Positions 57,601 through 63,806 of a stretch of DNA of 64,000 nt are shown here, piece by piece. Each line of letters begins with the position of its first letter. Position 1 is the stretch's first letter. A program made the translations under genes and the position numbers. Source of the DNA: Limnoperna fortunei (Eukaryota; Mollusca; Bivalvia; Mytilida; Modiolidae); NCBI GenBank assembly GCA_944474755.1, contig OX104113.1:65864074-65928073 (forward strand). The letters are read 5' to 3'. The notes under the pieces were generated by a model. That model had not been told where the DNA came from and searched no databases. It worked only from the letters and a program-made list of their open reading frames with translations.

Positions 57601-60600
57601 CTGTAAATTTTAATGACACAAAGTCACATTAATGTTACATAAAAATGTTTAATTGAATGTTTTGTAGGAGTGTCAACTCTTCAACTAAAAAGCAGTTATG
57701 CAAATTAAGATAGACAAGGATTAAAAATAAATAAATTTATAATTCAACAAAATGAAAATCATTAAATAAAAGAAACAATCAACTACACCTTGAACACAGA
57801 GACGTTGTTTTTCCATGCAATTATATGAATTACGCATAGGAAATTAAAAGCTAGTGATGCAAAAAATATTTTAAACAACTGCCAGTACCAATACACAAAT
57901 TATTAAAATTATACCTGATAAATTAATATTTTAAAAAAATAATTGGTTCCTTACAGATATACCATATATAGCAGATTAATGTACCCAAATATGCCCAAAA
58001 ATTAAACTATGTTCCCTACAAAGTTAAAACTATGTATGCACATTTACTTAAACTATGCTAGATGACATCAAACAGTTACTTTAGCTATTTCATGTTAAAA
58101 CTCAAAATCGTGGAGACAAAATAAAACAAGTACATGAACCTTATAATTTCTAGTTCTTTTAACATTTTTTATATAAAATATGTGGTTTTTTGCAGTTTTT
58201 ATACATTAAAGGCTATCCCAAGCAAAATACTGGGTTCATGCAAAAGTTTAACAAAGATACTTTCAGTTAGGTTGCATTACCTTTGTGGACACAGTCAATA
58301 TATTGGCACATTTCCACTAAATAAATATACAAGGTGTATGCAAACATATTACACAAATCCTGTGCAAATGTAATCGTGCGAAAATTTTATATGTGGGCAA
58401 GCATAAAAAACATGTTTATCTCTTCATTTAAACTTGTTGTTTACCTTACACAAAATGATTAGTTATATATTTACAATACAAATATGTACAAGCCAGAAAA
58501 TATTTGATTGTATGAGGTAAAAAACATTAAGAAAAGGCACATGTAAAAAAAAATAAATGTGGACTGTGAGCAGGCTCACAAAGGGATACCCCCGCGTCGC
58601 TTTCAAGTCCAATCATCTCCCCTTAAAGATATCTGAGGTCAATAAAAATCCTTCATGCACATCTACATATAATGTACTTCCTTTATGCTAAGTTTCATTA
58701 AATTTCATCAAGCGGGTTAGAAGGAGTTGCGCTTACACGGGATGTGGACAGACAGACAGGGTGATTCCTATATACTCTGCAAACAAGTTTGCGGGCGGTA
58801 TAATTATATATCCATCCATGCACATATATTATATTACAAATATGCTAAATTTTGTCTTTTTCTACTAAAAAGGCAGCATATACTTTAATTCCTTCAATGC
58901 AGACCATTTGTTGTTCATTGCCAATAGCTCATAATGGGCACATGACATGTGCGACATATACTAACTACCATTGTGGTTAAGGTATTTTATAATTTAATAT
59001 TAATCTGATGACTGTCAATTTTGAGATTGCAAGTTCAAGCTGTACTTTAGGCAGGGTGTGCTAAACTCCAACCCTATTTGACCAGGATTGCCAGTTTTCC
59101 TGCAAAAGTTTTGGGGTTCTTATTGGGTACTCAGGCTTCCACCCCAATAAAAACTGGATGTCATGGTATAGCTGAAGGATTGCTTTAAGTAGCATTAAAC
59201 CCAACAAACAAAAACAATCAAATTATTAAAACTGTTTAATATAACATCATTGTTAATATTTATGTCTGTCTATATTTAGAAATTGTTAAAAAGCAAACCA
59301 ATTTTGATTTACAGCCCTCAAACCAAAGAAAGAATATCAATTAGTAATGAAAAGTTTTTAATTTGATCTTTACAATGCTTTTCTTGAGAAAGTGTCAGGA
59401 TGAGTTTGTGTAAATTTGTAAATGAGTAAGGCATAGTATATATGTTTTGTAATATGAGTTAATCAATAGAATTTGAAATGAACATGACATTATTCTGGTA
59501 AGACGATCATGTGCTACAGTCTCTGCACCAGGGAAATCTGCAGTTCATTTAGTATATCTGGTAGCACAATGACAGAATATTCTGGAGGCTGATGACAAAA
59601 AGCTTTTTTGTGTCTTACAGCAGTTGATTGCACTACTAAGTTTTGTGCAAGGATATCTGTGATTTTGAATGACTGAATCTTTAACTGTTGTTTTTTTCCA
59701 TCTCAGCACATAAAATCTTTAATTCGGAAGGTGACAGGGCTTATTTTGTGCAATAACTTAAAAGCAGGGTTTTAGCTGGCATTTTAGAACCATTAGTCAC
59801 TTTTGCATACACCTGTTTTTAAGATCTAATATGTGTTTATATTTATTTAAATATATGAATGCATGCAAGATTAACGAACAAATAACAATAAATATTTTGT
59901 ATTTTATGGCATCACTGTGCAACATACATTATTAATTAAACAGAAAAAGCACTATTACAAATAATATTTAAACAGATTTAAATAACATACATTTAAAAAG
60001 TGACTGCCAAAATACTCATTATCTTATGTTTAAATCTTAGCAATAGTAAATTCAACAACCGCAGCATCATATTTCTATGGCAAATCTGTAATTGAGACTG
60101 TCATGAATTCTTTGCTTGTAATATTTTTCACTATTATTTTTACCCCACGCTTCATGTTTAAAGTAAAAGTCAGGTGGAATCAACTAACACTTTTGATTAT
60201 TCCCCTTTGTTAAAAATGGCACACAAACATCATATATGATAAACATGATGCATTGTCAAAAATACCAAGATTTCTGATGCAACTGGCAACAAGTGAGGAC
60301 AGAAAAATGTCTCGCCTGCATTTTGCATAAGCAGTGATTAAAATTACTTTATATGATATCTGTAAATAGCATTATATTACATTGTATCATCATATAAAAT
60401 ATATAATGCACTGACTTAATCCAATAACTTTAATGTAGTCACTGGACTGTGAAATTGAGGTCAAGGTCAGATGATACATACCAGACTGTCATGTACCTTT
60501 CATCAGCAACCTATATACAATGTTACAAATATTGTTATCCTACCATGCATGGTTACTGAAGAACTTTAACGTAGTAGTTATACTGTGAAATTGGGGTCAA

Positions 60601-62422
60601 AGTCGGGGGACAGATAACAGACTGTCATGTACTTTTCATTACCAACCTATTTACCAAATATTGTCATCCTACAATGCATGGTTACTAGGAAATTGACTTA
60701 ATCCAATAACTTTAACGTAGTCACTGGACCGCGAACTTTAGGCCAGGTGATATTCTTACGACTGAAAAGTACTCATCATAAGCTGCCATTGGATTTGATT
60801 GGGTTTACCTATGGCTTAAGCTTACAAAGATATAAAACTAAAGCCAGCTTACAAAGATTTAAATCAAAATGCAGAGTGTAAAAGCCATCACTGCGGCTGA
60901 AAACACATATATTTGTTGGGCCGTATTGTCGATGGCGAGACAATAAAATTGCAAGGCAACATAATGTGGCTGTTAAAATTGACAACTTCAATTTCACTTT
61001 TGAAGATAAACAAGGTGAAGTGGGACCATGATAAAGTGACTTCTTCACCTAAATCTTTTTCCATTGTGAGCCCTGGCATTACCTGGCATGTTGCAATTTG
61101 TACACAATAATAAACGGATTATGTCCAAATACATGTATTGCATAATAACTTTGATAAGATTTGTCAATTTACTTGTGCTAATTTTGACAATGTCAATTGT
61201 AAGTTTCGAATTTCATTCAAAATATATTTGTTATTTCTGAAAATGATGTGCCAATCCTGAAAGGTAGCTAAATCACTGTTGGTATATTATTTCACAGTTT
61301 AAGCCCTGCCTAACCCAATTTATTTAAATAAGGGTTTTTATCAAGTGACATGAAACATAGTTTAAAATGCAACTTCTGAAGTTTGACCATGATTTTACAC
61401 AGGTTAAGTGTAATGAATCTACAAAAAGATCAAAATAAAAACACTGTGTTAATGTGACAAGTTTTTTACCAAAGCTCTGCACAAACAAGTTTAAATAGGA
61501 ACAAAAAAGTAAGAGATAAAAATAGCTGCCATGCTGGTTAGAAGATTTTGTGGAATAGAAAGCTTGAAATGAACATTGCTGAAATAGCTGCCATGCAAAA
61601 GGATTAGAAGCTAAATATGAGTGTATTAGGATGTTACTAATAAAATTTGACATGCTTTTAGACATACCATGCTTAGCCTTGAAAAGTTCAGAATAGGCAG
61701 TTATCCGCCTTGCTTTAGTAGGCTTAACTGTCAGCATAAATAAAACACAAAGTCAAAATAAAGAAACAGAACTAAAGATTTGTGCAAACAGCAAATTATT
61801 TGTGGTATTGCAAACAAGTGTATAAAAATTACAATGAAATCGACAACATCAAATAAAGCAATTAAAAATAATTGGACAACATCAAATTATGCATTAATAA
61901 GTGCAACTGACATGCCTTGCTAGTGTAAGCTTTAATATCAGCATGTTTATAACCCATTATCATAGGCCTATAAACTTTGAAAGCATTGGTTTAATTTAAC
62001 TAGTTATAATAAGCATCGAGTAAATGTAATGAATAAGATTGCAAAAATGGGTGTGTACACAATACAAAGAAACAGAAAATTTCATAACCCTATCTGTTGT
62101 CAAATAATACTGAGTTGTAAGAATAAGAATCATGAAGTGTCAAGGAATAAGCTAAAGACAGGCAAAAATTGACCCTGAGAATTACAGTTTTAAAAAATGA
62201 TTTTCATTGTTCTGATTGGTTGAAAGTCGTCAAACTGTTGTGGAACAAGGAGAAAAAAAATTACCGAGGAAAATTACCTGAATCTGTTACACCTTTCTCT
62301 TTCTGGGAAATTGAAACTGAGGGATTACCTAAGGACATCTGAGGTTTCCCTATACTGGCTCGTGTTTCCTCTATCAACTGCCTAGCTCTCTCTTTAAGTC
62401 TTTGCTTTTTCTCTTCTTCTTC
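12543..62422 (-). CDS. EHBP1: EHBP1 orthologue, 3' half of gene (10 coding exons, 5' end outside window)
   Basis: EH-domain-binding protein 1 is a cytosolic/endosomal adaptor that links EHD ATPases, Rab8/Rab10-type GTPases and actin in endocytic recycling (family knowledge). Ten minus-strand exons were joined by hand: 62422-62278, 61727-61668, 57600-57479, 57172-57067, 56603-56539, 56196-56079, 51220-51121, 38101-38028, 18215-18101 and 12627-12543. All introns are GT-AG, phases agree at every junction, and the 990 nt read open to a TGA. Residues about 1-165 of the joined product are a charged, Ser-rich linker; about 166-300 are the bMERB coiled coil, with [25 protein letters not shown] and [12 protein letters not shown]; the protein ends CCIQ. 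MICAL and MICAL-like proteins share bMERB, but these exact motifs plus the CaaX box fit EHBP1 (vertebrate EHBP1L1 is the paralogue). The NT-C2 and CH domains should lie upstream, beyond 64000. Identification was by remembered family motifs, not by a search. Confidence 0.93.
12628..18100. other. EHBP1 intron (5.5 kb), few recognisable elements
   Basis: AT-rich, with no supported exon on either strand. A short SINE-body fragment lies near 16432-16480. The longest open frame (13544-13897, plus) is Phe/Tyr/Leu-rich with no domain and is probably chance. Confidence 0.8.
16425..16482 (-). mobile_element. SINE body remnant
   Basis: About 55 bp reading 'tttattggagaggaagcc', then 'cgagttcctggagga' and 'ccccaaac', which is the reverse of the central body of the SINEs at 24.2, 44.6 and 59.0 kb. 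Neither head nor tail is left. Confidence 0.6.
18101..18215 (-). CDS. EHBP1: EHBP1 exon: bMERB C-terminal helix
   Basis: A 115-nt exon with acceptor tatttttag and donor GTAAGT. It reads (D)[17 protein letters not shown], then [20 protein letters not shown]. The '[12 protein letters not shown]' and 'VNKRDELVQ' blocks are the closing bMERB helix, which in family structures folds back on the first helix to form the Rab site. It ends with two bases (GC) completed by A of the terminal exon (Ala). Confidence 0.95.
24174..24440 (+). mobile_element. tRNA-derived SINE (full body) whose head matches the adjacent 57-bp array
   Basis: The head (24174-24262) has an A-box-like 'cttattggtaggata' and a clear B-box 'ggttcgattc' (from 24246). 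The body follows: 'cagggtgtactcgactcc', 'ggattgccagttttcc', 'tactccggcttcctcccc', 'aataaaaactgg'. The tail is 'gctgaaagtggcgttaaa' followed by (CAAA)n at about 24420-24438. Layout and tail agree with mollusc tRNA-SINEs with a conserved central domain. The A-box half of the head is the unit repeated at 24451-24957. Confidence 0.85.
24451..24957. repeat. 57-bp tandem array, nine copies, derived from a SINE head
   Basis: Copies begin at 24451 and then every 57 bp exactly (24508, 24565, 24622, 24679, 24736, 24793, 24850, 24907) with no indels; a tenth copy is the SINE head at 24181. Each unit reads 'acatgtgtcttattggtag' then 'gatacatctccagaaacaac' and 'caatgcagaaggtaaggc', with variants. Copies 3-4 and 5-6 share paired variants (tagaa then gtat/gaagga), suggesting a 114-bp dimer duplication. 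Because 57 is a multiple of three, both strands stay open (long Cys/Phe-rich and Gln/Arg-rich frames); these are not genes. Confidence 0.95.
25544..25759. mobile_element. 216-bp MITE-like element with CCGTATA termini
   Basis: Terminal inverted repeats CCGTATATGTG / CACTTATACGG flanked on both sides by TAATA (25539-25543 and 25760-25764), a possible 5-bp target duplication. The interior is rich in CG words ('cgcggtgat', 'tcgcggtaaaag', 'aacgcgaaaat', 'acgcgcgaaac', 'tgcgaaaa') unlike the surrounding AT-rich intron, and it folds as a partial hairpin. No coding capacity. Confidence 0.75.
26148..27205. repeat. About 59-bp minisatellite interrupted by a TIR element
   Basis: Units read 'gacaaagccccattcatcca', then 'gtccttcctccttgacatgt', then 'tagaggagcaaaaataaaa'. 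Eight copies lie at 26150-26613, broken by a 459-bp insertion (26614-27072), and about two more copies follow at 27073-27205. Units start at 26150, 26209 and 26268 (59-bp spacing) and vary slightly after that. Downstream copies have diverged by substitution and small indels. Confidence 0.9.
26614..27072. mobile_element. 459-bp MITE-like element inserted into the minisatellite
   Basis: Begins GGTTAACCTCTACT and ends AGTAGAGGTTAACC, a perfect 14-bp inverted repeat, flanked by TAGA on both sides (26610-26613 and 27073-27076). Removing the element plus one TAGA restores an intact minisatellite junction 'gttagaggagc', so the insertion boundaries are well defined. The interior shows no open frame of note and no similarity to the array. 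Superfamily unknown; a 4-bp duplication would be compatible with several DNA-transposon groups. Confidence 0.85.
28674..28976. repeat. About 61-bp tandem array, five copies
   Basis: The unit reads 'acaaagctttataaagtgat' then 'gacaaatagatcagctaagt' then 'ggaatggtaaggtgagct'. Starts at 28679, 28740, 28801, 28863 and 28925 (61-62 bp). The first two copies carry 'gatatcaatagttc' in place of 'gatgacaaatagatc'. It ends about 40 bp before the 52-bp array but is unrelated to it. Confidence 0.9.
29015..30670. repeat. 52-bp minisatellite, about 32 copies
   Basis: The unit is 'aggtgtcccagagggtacat' + 'catgtgttttgattaaggcc' + 'aggtacacctga'. About 1.65 kb of near-identical copies, with one shortened copy near 29590 and recurrent variants (catcaagtg for catcatgtg; tcctagag for tcccagag; tgtagg for tgaagg). 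At each unit junction 'acacct ga aggtgt' forms a six-base-pair inverted repeat, so single strands could make a hairpin in every copy. GC content is clearly above the surrounding intron. Confidence 0.96.
32640..32945. repeat. Degenerate interspersed repeat (mollusc type)
   Basis: Contains 'ttgaacaggaagtagtagtc', 'aaaaatccgacg', 'gacagacacacacagactga' and 'ctggggtacaaaatcc'. The 'aacaggaagta...' start and 'gacagac...ggtata' end resemble the repeats at 52.08-52.29 and 53.29-53.4 kb. Boundaries and class are uncertain. Confidence 0.4.
33510..33665. repeat. Short imperfect triplication (about 55-60 bp unit)
   Basis: Three runs of 'ctacccaactcactaatatt', 'tctagaagcagccaaaat' and 'ccatcc' follow each other with small indels (33518, 33575 and about 33624). 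Local duplication, no coding meaning seen. Confidence 0.7.
34432..34620 (-). mobile_element. SINE fragment, minus orientation
   Basis: On the plus strand: 'ttggtttgtttgaatattgt', 'gtgctttcagcaattttg', 'tagctatatcttggc', 'ttttattggggagaaagcc', 'gtacccagagaaaacccc', then 'ggtaggaaatcttgcaatc' and 'ttgtccaataagatt'. This is the complement of the SINE tail and body. The tRNA head is missing or eroded beyond 34610. Confidence 0.75.
38028..38101 (-). CDS. EHBP1: EHBP1 exon: bMERB helix ([11 protein letters not shown])
   Basis: A 74-nt exon, isolated by about 20 kb and 13 kb introns. Acceptor atattttcag, donor GTATAT. It encodes (L)[19 protein letters not shown] then MMGME. The '[15 protein letters not shown]' block is characteristic of EHBP1 and separates it from MICAL-type bMERB domains. 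One base (G) is left to pair with AT at the start of the 18.2 kb exon (Asp). Confidence 0.95.
44637..44925 (+). mobile_element. tRNA-derived SINE, near full length
   Basis: The head 'ggggcctctgtggctgaatg' plus 'gttaaggtag' contains an A box (tggctgaatggttaagg), and 'tgttcaagtctcacagtggg' carries the B box, both as in Leu/Ser-type tRNAs. The body has 'gggtgtacttgactccaa', 'acagttttcctaccaaa' and 'aggtactctggctcc', then a C15 run and an A-run (about 44830-44869) in place of the usual 'cctcccccaataaaaactgg'. The tail keeps 'catgatatagctgaaaaaat'. The plus-strand open frame across it (44705-45055) is an artefact of the element. Confidence 0.85.
49145..49159. repeat. Poly(C) tract
   Basis: An uninterrupted run of about 15 C in AT-rich DNA, followed by 'acttaaaaaac'. 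No SINE body is recognisable around it, unlike the C/G runs at 11.6, 44.8 and 50.07 kb. Confidence 0.85.
49998..50095 (-). mobile_element. SINE tail fragment, minus orientation
   Basis: 'tgactgattgttgttttaca', then 'gcaatatttcagctatatca' followed by a C run (about 50069-50079) and an A-run, matching the reverse SINE tail up to the homopolymer hot spot. Confidence 0.6.
51121..51220 (-). CDS. EHBP1: EHBP1 exon: bMERB core helix ([14 protein letters not shown])
   Basis: A 100-nt exon with acceptor ttttaacag and donor GTAAGT. It reads (G)[12 protein letters not shown] followed by [20 protein letters not shown]. The Trp-Phe-x-Leu-Val-Asn-x-[KR]-Asn-Ala-Leu-Ile-Arg-Arg signature is the best-conserved part of the bMERB domain in EHBP1. 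The exon ends with two bases (TT) that join A of the 38.1 kb exon to encode Leu. It sits between introns of 13.0 kb (downstream) and 4.9 kb (upstream). Confidence 0.95.
51435..52065. mobile_element. About 630-bp MITE with palindromic sub-terminal motifs
   Basis: Left end 'atttgttacagcaaaactag' and right end (reverse complement) 'atttgttagggcaaaaccag' form an imperfect inverted repeat. The motif AAAC[CT][AG]GTTT or a close variant recurs near both ends (about 51449, 51478, 51946, 51975, 51989, 52001, 52041), on a background of 'aggttt/aaacct' words. Repeated sub-terminal motifs are typical of hAT-like nonautonomous elements, where they bind transposase (family knowledge). I could not define a target duplication. 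Confidence 0.7.
52080..52290. repeat. Interspersed repeat ending in 'gaagcaggggtataaat'
   Basis: 'aaacaggaagtagatgact' at the left, 'gtgaccgaaatttttttacg', 'aacggatgaacgaagagacg' and 'ataccccctcgttttcgaag' at the right. The same layout (aacaggaagta ... gacaga/gacgg ... ggtata) appears at 32.6 kb. Probably a dispersed mollusc repeat family; class unknown. Confidence 0.5.
52440..52702 (-). mobile_element. tRNA-derived SINE, minus orientation, near full length
   Basis: On the plus strand: tail 'cgtttgtttgaatggtactt', 'tttcagctatattgtggtg', body 'ggcaatccttgtcaagata' and 'tacaccctgcccagaagtga', B-box complement 'gagacttaaaccc', A-box complement 'cttaaccactctgccattga' and 'ggcccc'. A C run (about 52691-52702) extends the terminal 'gggg' of the head. 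The body is missing the usual 'ggaagcccgagtacc' block in recognisable form. Confidence 0.8.
53060..53122. repeat. End of a dispersed repeat next to a C15 run
   Basis: 'caattcctatataccccca' followed by 'aacaagtttgaggggggtat'. The same ending ('gattcctatatactctgc', 'aacaagtttgcgggcggtat') closes the repeat at 58563-58803, so the two belong to one family. Confidence 0.65.
53412..54459. mobile_element. 1.05-kb TIR element with TA flanks, inserted in another repeat
   Basis: Left end CCGGGATCTACCGTAAAGCC and right end, reverse-complemented, the same 20 bases; the match runs about 25 bp to 'gccca', and both ends then carry an inner 'catgggcgg' word. TA lies immediately outside each end (53410-53411 and 54460-54461), the duplication expected of Tc1/mariner-type and some other DNA transposons. 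The flanking sequence 'caagagaatgtgat' ... 'gtagttgctgagaaa' appears to be one interrupted repeat. The interior has no transposase frame, so the element is nonautonomous. Confidence 0.8.
54500..55590. repeat. About 160-bp tandem array, about seven copies
   Basis: Each unit contains 'gaaatggtcaaagtcccata' + 'actcctacaaaatttgacaa' + 'atcaaaatgacggta', then 'catcataacaattaatccta' + 'ccaaatatcaaagcaatcc', then 'ggtttcagaggagatgtgtc' + 'cacaagatctaccattgtat' + 'tattttgctg'. Units begin near 54505, 54655, 54820, 54945, 55105, 55275 and 55440; the 54.9 kb copy is shortened. Copies differ by 10-20 percent by eye, so the array is old. No open frame. Confidence 0.88.
55690..55865. repeat. Dispersed repeat, copy 1
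   Basis: Shares with 63637-63806: 'gatcaaaatgttaaatat', 'aggtgcac', 'atggca', 'ttcatcaaat', 'ataagagaaagtgta', 'gacagatgga', 'cactatata'. It ends in a purine-rich 'gacagacagatggactgaca' stretch. No coding capacity. Confidence 0.75.
56079..56196 (-). CDS. EHBP1: EHBP1 exon: first helix of bMERB domain
   Basis: This exon encodes [19 protein letters not shown] followed by [18 protein letters not shown], which matches the opening helix of bMERB (Glu/Gln-rich heptads ending in an 'LRxxM' turn). The donor is GTAAAA. Two acceptors nine bases apart are possible: after tttttaag (exon start 56196, adding Asn-Leu-Gln) or after tttacag (start 56187). Both keep the frame. In family members this helix pairs with the last helix to form the Rab-binding surface. 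Confidence 0.92.
56539..56603 (-). CDS. EHBP1: EHBP1 exon just before bMERB
   Basis: A 65-nt exon with acceptor catgttag and donor GTATGG. It reads (D)[21 protein letters not shown]: an acidic Gly/Asp start followed by the beginning of a helix. It ends on a codon boundary and runs directly into the exon that opens the bMERB coiled coil. Confidence 0.82.
56845..56928 (-). mobile_element. SINE tail fragment, minus orientation
   Basis: 'tttgtttgaatgttgttttt', 'aacaccactttcagcaattt' and 'ttcggctatatcattgcatc', then 'tagtttttaatatggaagcc'. Tail and start of the body only. It lies in the 463-bp intron between the 56603 and 57067 exon edges and makes up a large part of it. Confidence 0.75.
57067..57172 (-). 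CDS. EHBP1: EHBP1 exon: disordered linker
   Basis: A 106-nt exon with acceptor attctgtag and donor GTAAGA. The product is hydrophilic ([12 protein letters not shown], then [12 protein letters not shown], then FPVEE). It begins in phase 0 and leaves one base that joins AT of the next exon to make Asp. No domain is recognised. The frame is kept, and the neighbouring exons on both sides are EHBP1-like, so I place it in the same transcript. Confidence 0.8.
57479..57600 (-). CDS. EHBP1: EHBP1 exon: Ser/Thr/Lys-rich linker
   Basis: A 122-nt exon with acceptor atttacag and donor GTATGC. It encodes a low-complexity Ser/Lys/Leu-rich segment containing [29 protein letters not shown] and a final TPSPQ. 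Basic-Ser patterns such as KRLS and TPSP look like kinase sites, as is usual for the disordered middle of EHBP1, but that is inference. It enters in phase 1 (two bases finish a codon) and ends on a codon boundary. Confidence 0.8.
58563..58803. repeat. Dispersed mollusc repeat ending in 'gcgggcggtataatta'
   Basis: Begins 'gactgtgagcaggctcacaa' and includes 'aagtttcattaaatttcatc', 'gtggacagacagacagggtg', 'attcctatatactctgcaaa' and 'caagtttgcgggcggtataa'. Its ending recurs at 53.06 kb. The first bases contain an inverted repeat (gtgagc ag gctcac). Confidence 0.65.
58955..59215 (+). mobile_element. tRNA-derived SINE, degenerate head, complete body
   Basis: The head has an A-box trace 'ccattgtggttaaggtatt' and B-box trace 'gcaagttcaagctgtac'. 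The body 'gcagggtgtgctaaactcc', 'accaggattgccagttttcc', 'gggtactcaggcttccaccc', 'caataaaaactggatgtcat' and tail 'tatagctgaaggattgc', 'taaacccaacaaacaaa' are well kept. There is no C/G homopolymer here ('ccaccccaata'). Confidence 0.85.
60414..60750. repeat. About 140-bp tandem repeat, 2.3 copies
   Basis: 'aactttaatgtagtcactgg' at 60427, 'aactttaacgtagtagttat' at 60563 and 'aactttaacgtagtcactgg' at 60706 each start a unit containing 'gtgaaattgaggtcaaggtc', 'accagactgtcatgtacctt' and 'cctaccatgcatggttact'. The 'ggtcaaggtca' word is common in mollusc noncoding repeats. Confidence 0.8.
61668..61727 (-). CDS. EHBP1: EHBP1 exon: short linker
   Basis: A 60-nt exon with acceptor gctgacag and donor GTATGT. 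It reads (V)[19 protein letters not shown]. It enters with two bases that complete the Val codon begun in the 62.3 kb exon and leaves one base (G) that joins AA of the 57.6 kb exon to give Glu. This phase match in both directions is the main support; the peptide itself is not a strongly conserved motif that I recognise. The exon could be alternatively spliced: skipping it removes exactly 20 codons without a frameshift. Confidence 0.75.
62278..62422 (-). CDS. EHBP1: EHBP1 exon: charged linker before bMERB
   Basis: First EHBP1 exon in the window, 145 nt, starting in phase 0 after an acceptor reading attttcag and ending with one base of a split codon before GTAATT. It encodes a run of Glu followed by [19 protein letters not shown], the basic/acidic helix seen ahead of the bMERB region in EHBP1 proteins, then a Ser/Pro-rich stretch ending VTDS. 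The split codon (G plus TT) restores Val in the next exon. The exon upstream must end at a codon boundary and lies outside the window. Confidence 0.88.
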
Positions 62423-63094
62423 CTGAAAATAGTAATAATGACAGCTCTAGATCTAATTTAATTAATTTGAAAAAAATGGTTGGTGGAGAAAATATTTTAA
62501 GTTCTTGGCAATACAATTTTGAACATGCATGTCCATCTTCAATGAACTCGGAAGATATTATCATAGATACATTATGCACAAGTCATGTGCATAATCCAAA
62601 TTTATGAACAATAAATAAGATCATCGCCAGCTAACCATAGGATAGTAGATGCTATCTAATGTAATGACTCATGAACATTAATTCATGATGAATTCATGAT
62701 TAATCATGAGCCAGCTTATCATAGGTTTATAGACTCAAATTTATGTTTATCAATGACAATCATAGATCTATTAGTTTAGCTAGTTTACAATAAATTATTT
62801 ACTTTAATTCATGTTTATGAATGATCAGCCATAGAATATTTTTATATAGCTGCAAAATATTTGGTTTTGCATTGTAGTACGAATAAGTCTGCACCATCAT
62901 CAATGCCTGTGTGGATGCCAGTGTCATCATAATCTGTAGACAGATTAACTTCTGTGCTCTACAATTTGATCCTGCTGACACAAATTATTTAACCAATTTT
63001 TTCTATAGGACAATATAAAGGTAGGTGGGCTTTGATAATGGGTATCCTAGCCCTAGCATTAAGGACAAAAGGGCCAAAACAATGGTTTTTTTTA

Positions 63095-63350
63095 AATGGG
63101 ATTATTTGTTTGTCTGGGGTTTTATGCCATTTTAACCAATTTTCATCATGGCATCAAGTTTATATTTTTTTATGAAACCCTTTGTATCTGGTGGAAACCT
63201 TTGGCAAGAAAACTGGCTATTCCTGTCAATAAAGATTGGAGTCTAGCACACCCTGCCTGTTGTCAGACTCGAGCATTGCAGCATCAGATTTGACAAGCCC
63301 TTGATCAATAGATGACCTTTCTCTTAACCACTTAGCCACCAAGCTCCCCT
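63095..63350 (-). mobile_element. tRNA-derived SINE, minus orientation, near full length
   Basis: On the plus strand: tail 'ttgtctggggttttatgcca', body 'aagaaaactggctattcctg', 'aaagattggagtctagcaca' and 'ccctgcctgttgtcagact', B-box complement 'agactcgagcattgc', A-box complement 'cttaaccacttagccaccaa' and 'gctcccc'. The head is typical of a Leu/Ser-like tRNA end. Confidence 0.8.
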
Positions 63351-63636
63351 TTTAAAGTACGAGTTACAATTTTTTACAGTTTTTTTTTTTATTTCATCCT
63401 ATTCAGTTTTTCTTGTCAAAAATGTTACTCATGACATTTGCTTTCAATATGATGTATCATTCTCCATCTTTAATGGGTTTTTTTATGTAAAAAATGGCCC
63501 AAGTCAGATCTTGATGAAGATTTTATTAGTTGATTCATTTTTGCAGTAAAAAACAGTGCTCGCTGGTTGATACTCCCGCTTCCCTTATGTCAATGACAAA
63601 GTCCAAGTTTTTCTATGGAAAACCCCAAATCACTCC

Positions 63637-63806
63637 GATCAAAATGTTAAATATAAGGTGCACCATGGCAATGTGACAGATTCTGTTCAAGTTTCATCAA
63701 ATTCCGTTGAGTTGTGTAGGAGGATTTGTGGATAAGAGAAAGTGTAACGTACGGACAGATGGACAGAGAGACAGACACTCCTCACTATATAGCAGGGAGT
63801 ATAAAA
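63637..63806. repeat. Dispersed repeat, copy 2
   Basis: Same family as 55690-55865, in the same orientation: 'gatcaaaatgttaaatataa', 'ggtgcaccatggcaatgtga', 'gtttcatcaaattccgttga', 'gataagagaaagtgtaacgt', 'gacagatggacagagagaca' and 'actatatagcagggagtata'. Confidence 0.75.

Larger units (their letters stand above)
57601..61667. other. EHBP1 intron (4.1 kb)
   Basis: AT-rich. It holds a dispersed repeat (58563-58803), a plus-strand SINE (58955-59215) and a 2.3-copy tandem repeat (60414-60750). No exon is supported; the phases of the flanking exons match without one. Confidence 0.8.

Noticed and set aside
60809..61110. Several overlapping frames on both strands near 61 kb
   Set aside because: Mutually overlapping short frames in an intron with intact flanking-exon phases; no support for any.
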